Shown piece by piece: positions 3,551-5,782 of a DNA stretch of 5,782 nucleotides. The DNA comes from CAYIHX01 sp964363305 (lineage in GTDB: Bacteria; Bdellovibrionota; UBA1018): NCBI GenBank assembly GCA_964363305.1, contig CAYIHX010000091.1, forward strand, positions 1 through 5,782, read 5' to 3'. The translations under genes were made by a program, and so were the position numbers. The notes under the pieces are model-generated. The model was not told the DNA's origin, made no database searches, and was given only the letters and a program-made list of their open reading frames with translations. The first letter of the stretch is position 1. Each line of letters starts with the position of its first letter.

Positions 3551-5782
3551 CTAACCCCTTCGCTCCGCGCCTAACTCCTTGCGCCAAGCTTCCAGGATTT
3601 TTGTCGATGCGGCCTCAGTCTCTGCCTCTTGCAAACTGCGTAAGTCTTCGTAAAAGATAACCCTTACTGCAACGCTTGTCATCCCCTCTGCGACTTGCGC
3701 ACCGCGGTAAATGTCGAAAACCTTTACGATCTTTGCAATGGGCTTGCCCGCCTTCAACGCGACCTGAACCACCTTCTCCGATGGAATATCGGACTTAACC
3801 AACAGGGCAAAGTCGCGCTCCATCGGCGGAAACTCCGACCAAGGCTTGAACGTACGCCCGGCAAATGCCGCCCGAGACATCCCACACAGGGCCTTCCAGT
3901 CGAACTCGCCCACCCAGAGCGGGTTTCGCAACTTCACGCCTTGCGCGAAGCGAGGATGAAGGAGTCCAAAAAAGCCAACCGACTGCTGGCCCAAGAGTAC
4001 CTCGACCGCTTGGCCCGGATGAAAAAGCGCCCGCAGCGACTCCATGCGCTCGCTCTTCTTCGCCCCCGGAGCCGGACCATCGACGAGCCGCTGAAGACGA
4101 ATCCCCTTCGTACCCATCTCTTCAACCAGGCCCTCGAAAACTCCCTTGAGCTCCGAAAATCCAACAGAAACCAGGTCTTCCTTCATCCCCCCGGCCAGCC
4201 GAGGCCCTGAGAGCGCAAGACTCAGACGCCAGTGCTCCTCGGTCGAGGGGTCGAGGTCCGACCGCGCCTTCACCTCGGCATCCAAAGCATGAAAAGTCGG
4301 GCGAATCTCAAACAGTCGAATCGCCAAAGGCTCGCTGCCAAAATGATGCCGCTCTTGGGTCAACGCATCCTGCACGAGGAGAGGAAGAAGCGAGGGCGTC
4401 ATGACCTCCATATCCTCCGTGAGAGGGTTTTGAATCGCCACGCGATTTTCAAACCCAAACTTTGCAAGCCAGCTCTTCGAGCTGGCCGAATAATTCACCG
4501 CCTCCAGCAATCCGGCCTGCACGAGCGCTCGCTTCGCGCGAGTCAGAAGAGCGAACTCCTTCCAACCTTCTTCAGCCTGCGCCGAATGAGGGAGATCAAA
4601 AAGGCGAGGCGGCGTCGAAGGGACCCGATCGAAACCGATCGAGCGAACGATCTCATCCGCGAGATCTTCTTTCAACTTCAGGTCAAGCCGCCAAGAGGGG
4701 ACCTGAACTCGCCAGTCACCCCCAGCTGAAATTCCCACTTGGCAACCCAGGCTCTCGAGAACCTGTTGCGCTTCCCGGGCTTCGATCGGTGCGCCCAAAA
4801 ATTCCGCGAAATAACTCGCAGCCACCGCAATCTCGAGCGGTTTTCCAGCTTTCGAAACATCCCGCGACGGCAGACGCTCAGCCGAATAAGAAGTCACCTT
4901 CCCGCCCGCCAGCTCCACGATCAAGTCAGCGAGCCGCGTCAGCACGGCTTCAAGGCCCTGCGGGTCCACGCCCTTCTCGAACCGAACGCAAGCCTCCGAG
5001 CGCTTCGCATGGCGCTTCGCCGCTCGGCGCACCAGCACCGGATCAAACTCCGCGCATTCCAAGAACAGACGGGTCGTCGAATCCTGCACTTCCGAGTTCC
5101 CTCCGCCCATCACTCCGGCCAGTCCCACGGCCCCTTCGGCATCCGCGATCACGAGCTCGTTTCCGTCGGTTTCAACTTCAGTGCCGTCCAGCAACGGCAA
5201 ACGTTCCCCGACTTTCGAGCGGCGCACAGAAATCTGGCCACCTCGCAATTTTGACGCATCATAAGCGTGGGTCGGATGACCGAGCTCAAACATCACCAGA
5301 TTCGTCGCATCGACCACATTATTGATCGACCGCTGCCCAATCGCCTCGAGCCGCTTCGAAAGCCAAGCCGGCGAGGGCCCAATCTTCACACCCTCGATCA
5401 GTGCTCCATAAAACTGAGGGGCCGCCTCCCCCGCCTCGAGGCGAATCGCAATCGGCGATGCCGGAAGACCCCGACTCGAAAGGGGTGCTTTCAGCGGCAA
5501 CTGAAACAACTTTCCCCGGGCCGCAGCCGCCTCGCGCGCGATGCCCAGATGCGAAAGGCAATCACCGCGATTTGCCGTCGGCTTGAAAACCAACACCGTG
5601 TCATCACGCTCCAGCACCCGAGCCAAAGGAAGTCCCGGCGCCGTATCCGGCGGAAGAATGAGAATCCCTTCGGAAGCCGCGCTCAAACCCAGCTCGGTCT
5701 CCGAGCAGAGCATCCCGTAAGAGACCACTCCGCGGATCTCCCCTTTTTTGATCTTCATATCGTTCGGCAGATGCGCACCGAT
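3551..5782 (-). CDS. pheT: Phenylalanine--tRNA ligase beta subunit, 3' part (start off right edge)
   Basis: Beta chain of the (alpha-beta)2 enzyme that charges tRNA-Phe. It binds tRNA and hydrolyses mischarged Tyr-tRNA-Phe, while the alpha chain (PheS) holds the catalytic site. The frame is open to position 5782, and the ATG at 5758 is internal: the eight codons before it (IGAHLPND) continue the conserved 'GA-LP-----KI' of the tRNA-binding domain. So 743 residues are visible, and by comparison with the usual 780-800, roughly the first 50-100 are missing. In visible numbering: end of the EMAP-like tRNA-binding domain with GMLCSETELGLS (23-34); the conserved NRGDCLSH (71-78); B3/B4 editing domain about 125-298 with the HPTHAYD motif (169-175); B5 domain about 314-383 with PSWRLDL; catalytic-like core about 403-643; and FDX-ACB anticodon-binding domain 645-738 starting FKPWSEFPPMERDFALLV. 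There is no frameshift or internal stop. pheS is expected just beyond the edge. Confidence 0.98.
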   Translation of the reverse strand: MGAHLPNDMKIKKGEIRGVVSYGMLCSETELGLSAASEGILILPPDTAPGLPLARVLERDDTVLVFKPTANRGDCLSHLGIAREAAAARGKLFQLPLKAPLSSRGLPASPIAIRLEAGEAAPQFYGALIEGVKIGPSPAWLSKRLEAIGQRSINNVVDATNLVMFELGHPTHAYDASKLRGGQISVRRSKVGERLPLLDGTEVETDGNELVIADAEGAVGLAGVMGGGNSEVQDSTTRLFLECAEFDPVLVRRAAKRHAKRSEACVRFEKGVDPQGLEAVLTRLADLIVELAGGKVTSYSAERLPSRDVSKAGKPLEIAVAASYFAEFLGAPIEAREAQQVLESLGCQVGISAGGDWRVQVPSWRLDLKLKEDLADEIVRSIGFDRVPSTPPRLFDLPHSAQAEEGWKEFALLTRAKRALVQAGLLEAVNYSASSKSWLAKFGFENRVAIQNPLTEDMEVMTPSLLPLLVQDALTQERHHFGSEPLAIRLFEIRPTFHALDAEVKARSDLDPSTEEHWRLSLALSGPRLAGGMKEDLVSVGFSELKGVFEGLVEEMGTKGIRLQRLVDGPAPGAKKSERMESLRALFHPGQAVEVLLGQQSVGFFGLLHPRFAQGVKLRNPLWVGEFDWKALCGMSRAAFAGRTFKPWSEFPPMERDFALLVKSDIPSEKVVQVALKAGKPIAKIVKVFDIYRGAQVAEGMTSVAVRVIFYEDLRSLQEAETEAASTKILEAWRKELGAERRG

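Noticed and set aside
4462..5325. Long plus-strand open frame opposite pheT
   Set aside because: It is the low-complexity, Pro/Ser/Arg-rich shadow of the GC-rich pheT codons and has no recognisable domain. pheT is certain on the other strand.
5756..5758. ATG 5758 as the pheT start
   Set aside because: The frame remains open to the window end and the codons before it match conserved PheT sequence, so this is an internal methionine.

Overview
The window looks like bacterial chromosome from a Gram-negative, probably of the old 'deltaproteobacterial' grouping (Myxococcota, Bdellovibrionota or Desulfobacterota type). Three things suggest this. The right half carries the order pheT - ihfA - merR on one strand. 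The IHF and MerR protein sequences resemble that group. Several gene products have Sec or lipoprotein signal peptides. Placement finer than that is a guess.

Right half (about 2779-5782, minus strand, GC-rich housekeeping): the 3' 743 codons of pheT (phenylalanyl-tRNA synthetase beta chain, upstream part off the right edge), then an ihfA-type DNA-bending protein gene with its own strong ribosome-binding site, then a small MerR-type regulator. The regulator's start codons lie inside the last codons of ihfA. The three genes read as one transcription unit: translation machinery followed by a nucleoid protein and a regulator.

Middle (1819-2751, plus strand): a convergently transcribed gene for a secreted 310-residue protein. 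It is made of two tandem Ig-like repeats offset by exactly 140 residues, each with a Gly-Cys-Cys motif. I do not recognise the family.

Left of this (1070-1709, minus strand): a complete type II toxin-antitoxin pair of the HI1419/HI1420 (RelE/HigB-type toxin first, XRE antitoxin second) kind, with an 8-nt gene overlap. Its promoter-like sequence would start the mRNA at or next to the toxin's GTG codon. A 32-codon reading frame follows the antitoxin after one codon.

Left end (1-967): visibly more AT-rich and gene-poor. It holds two small lipoprotein genes in tandem on the minus strand (197-469, and one running off the left edge at 1-99). Between them and the toxin-antitoxin pair lies about 500 bp with no convincing gene, apart from a short stretch resembling a broken LysR-type C-terminus. 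The composition shift plus the toxin-antitoxin pair suggests an accessory segment beside a core operon. I see no tRNA, rRNA, CRISPR array, insertion sequence or attachment site.
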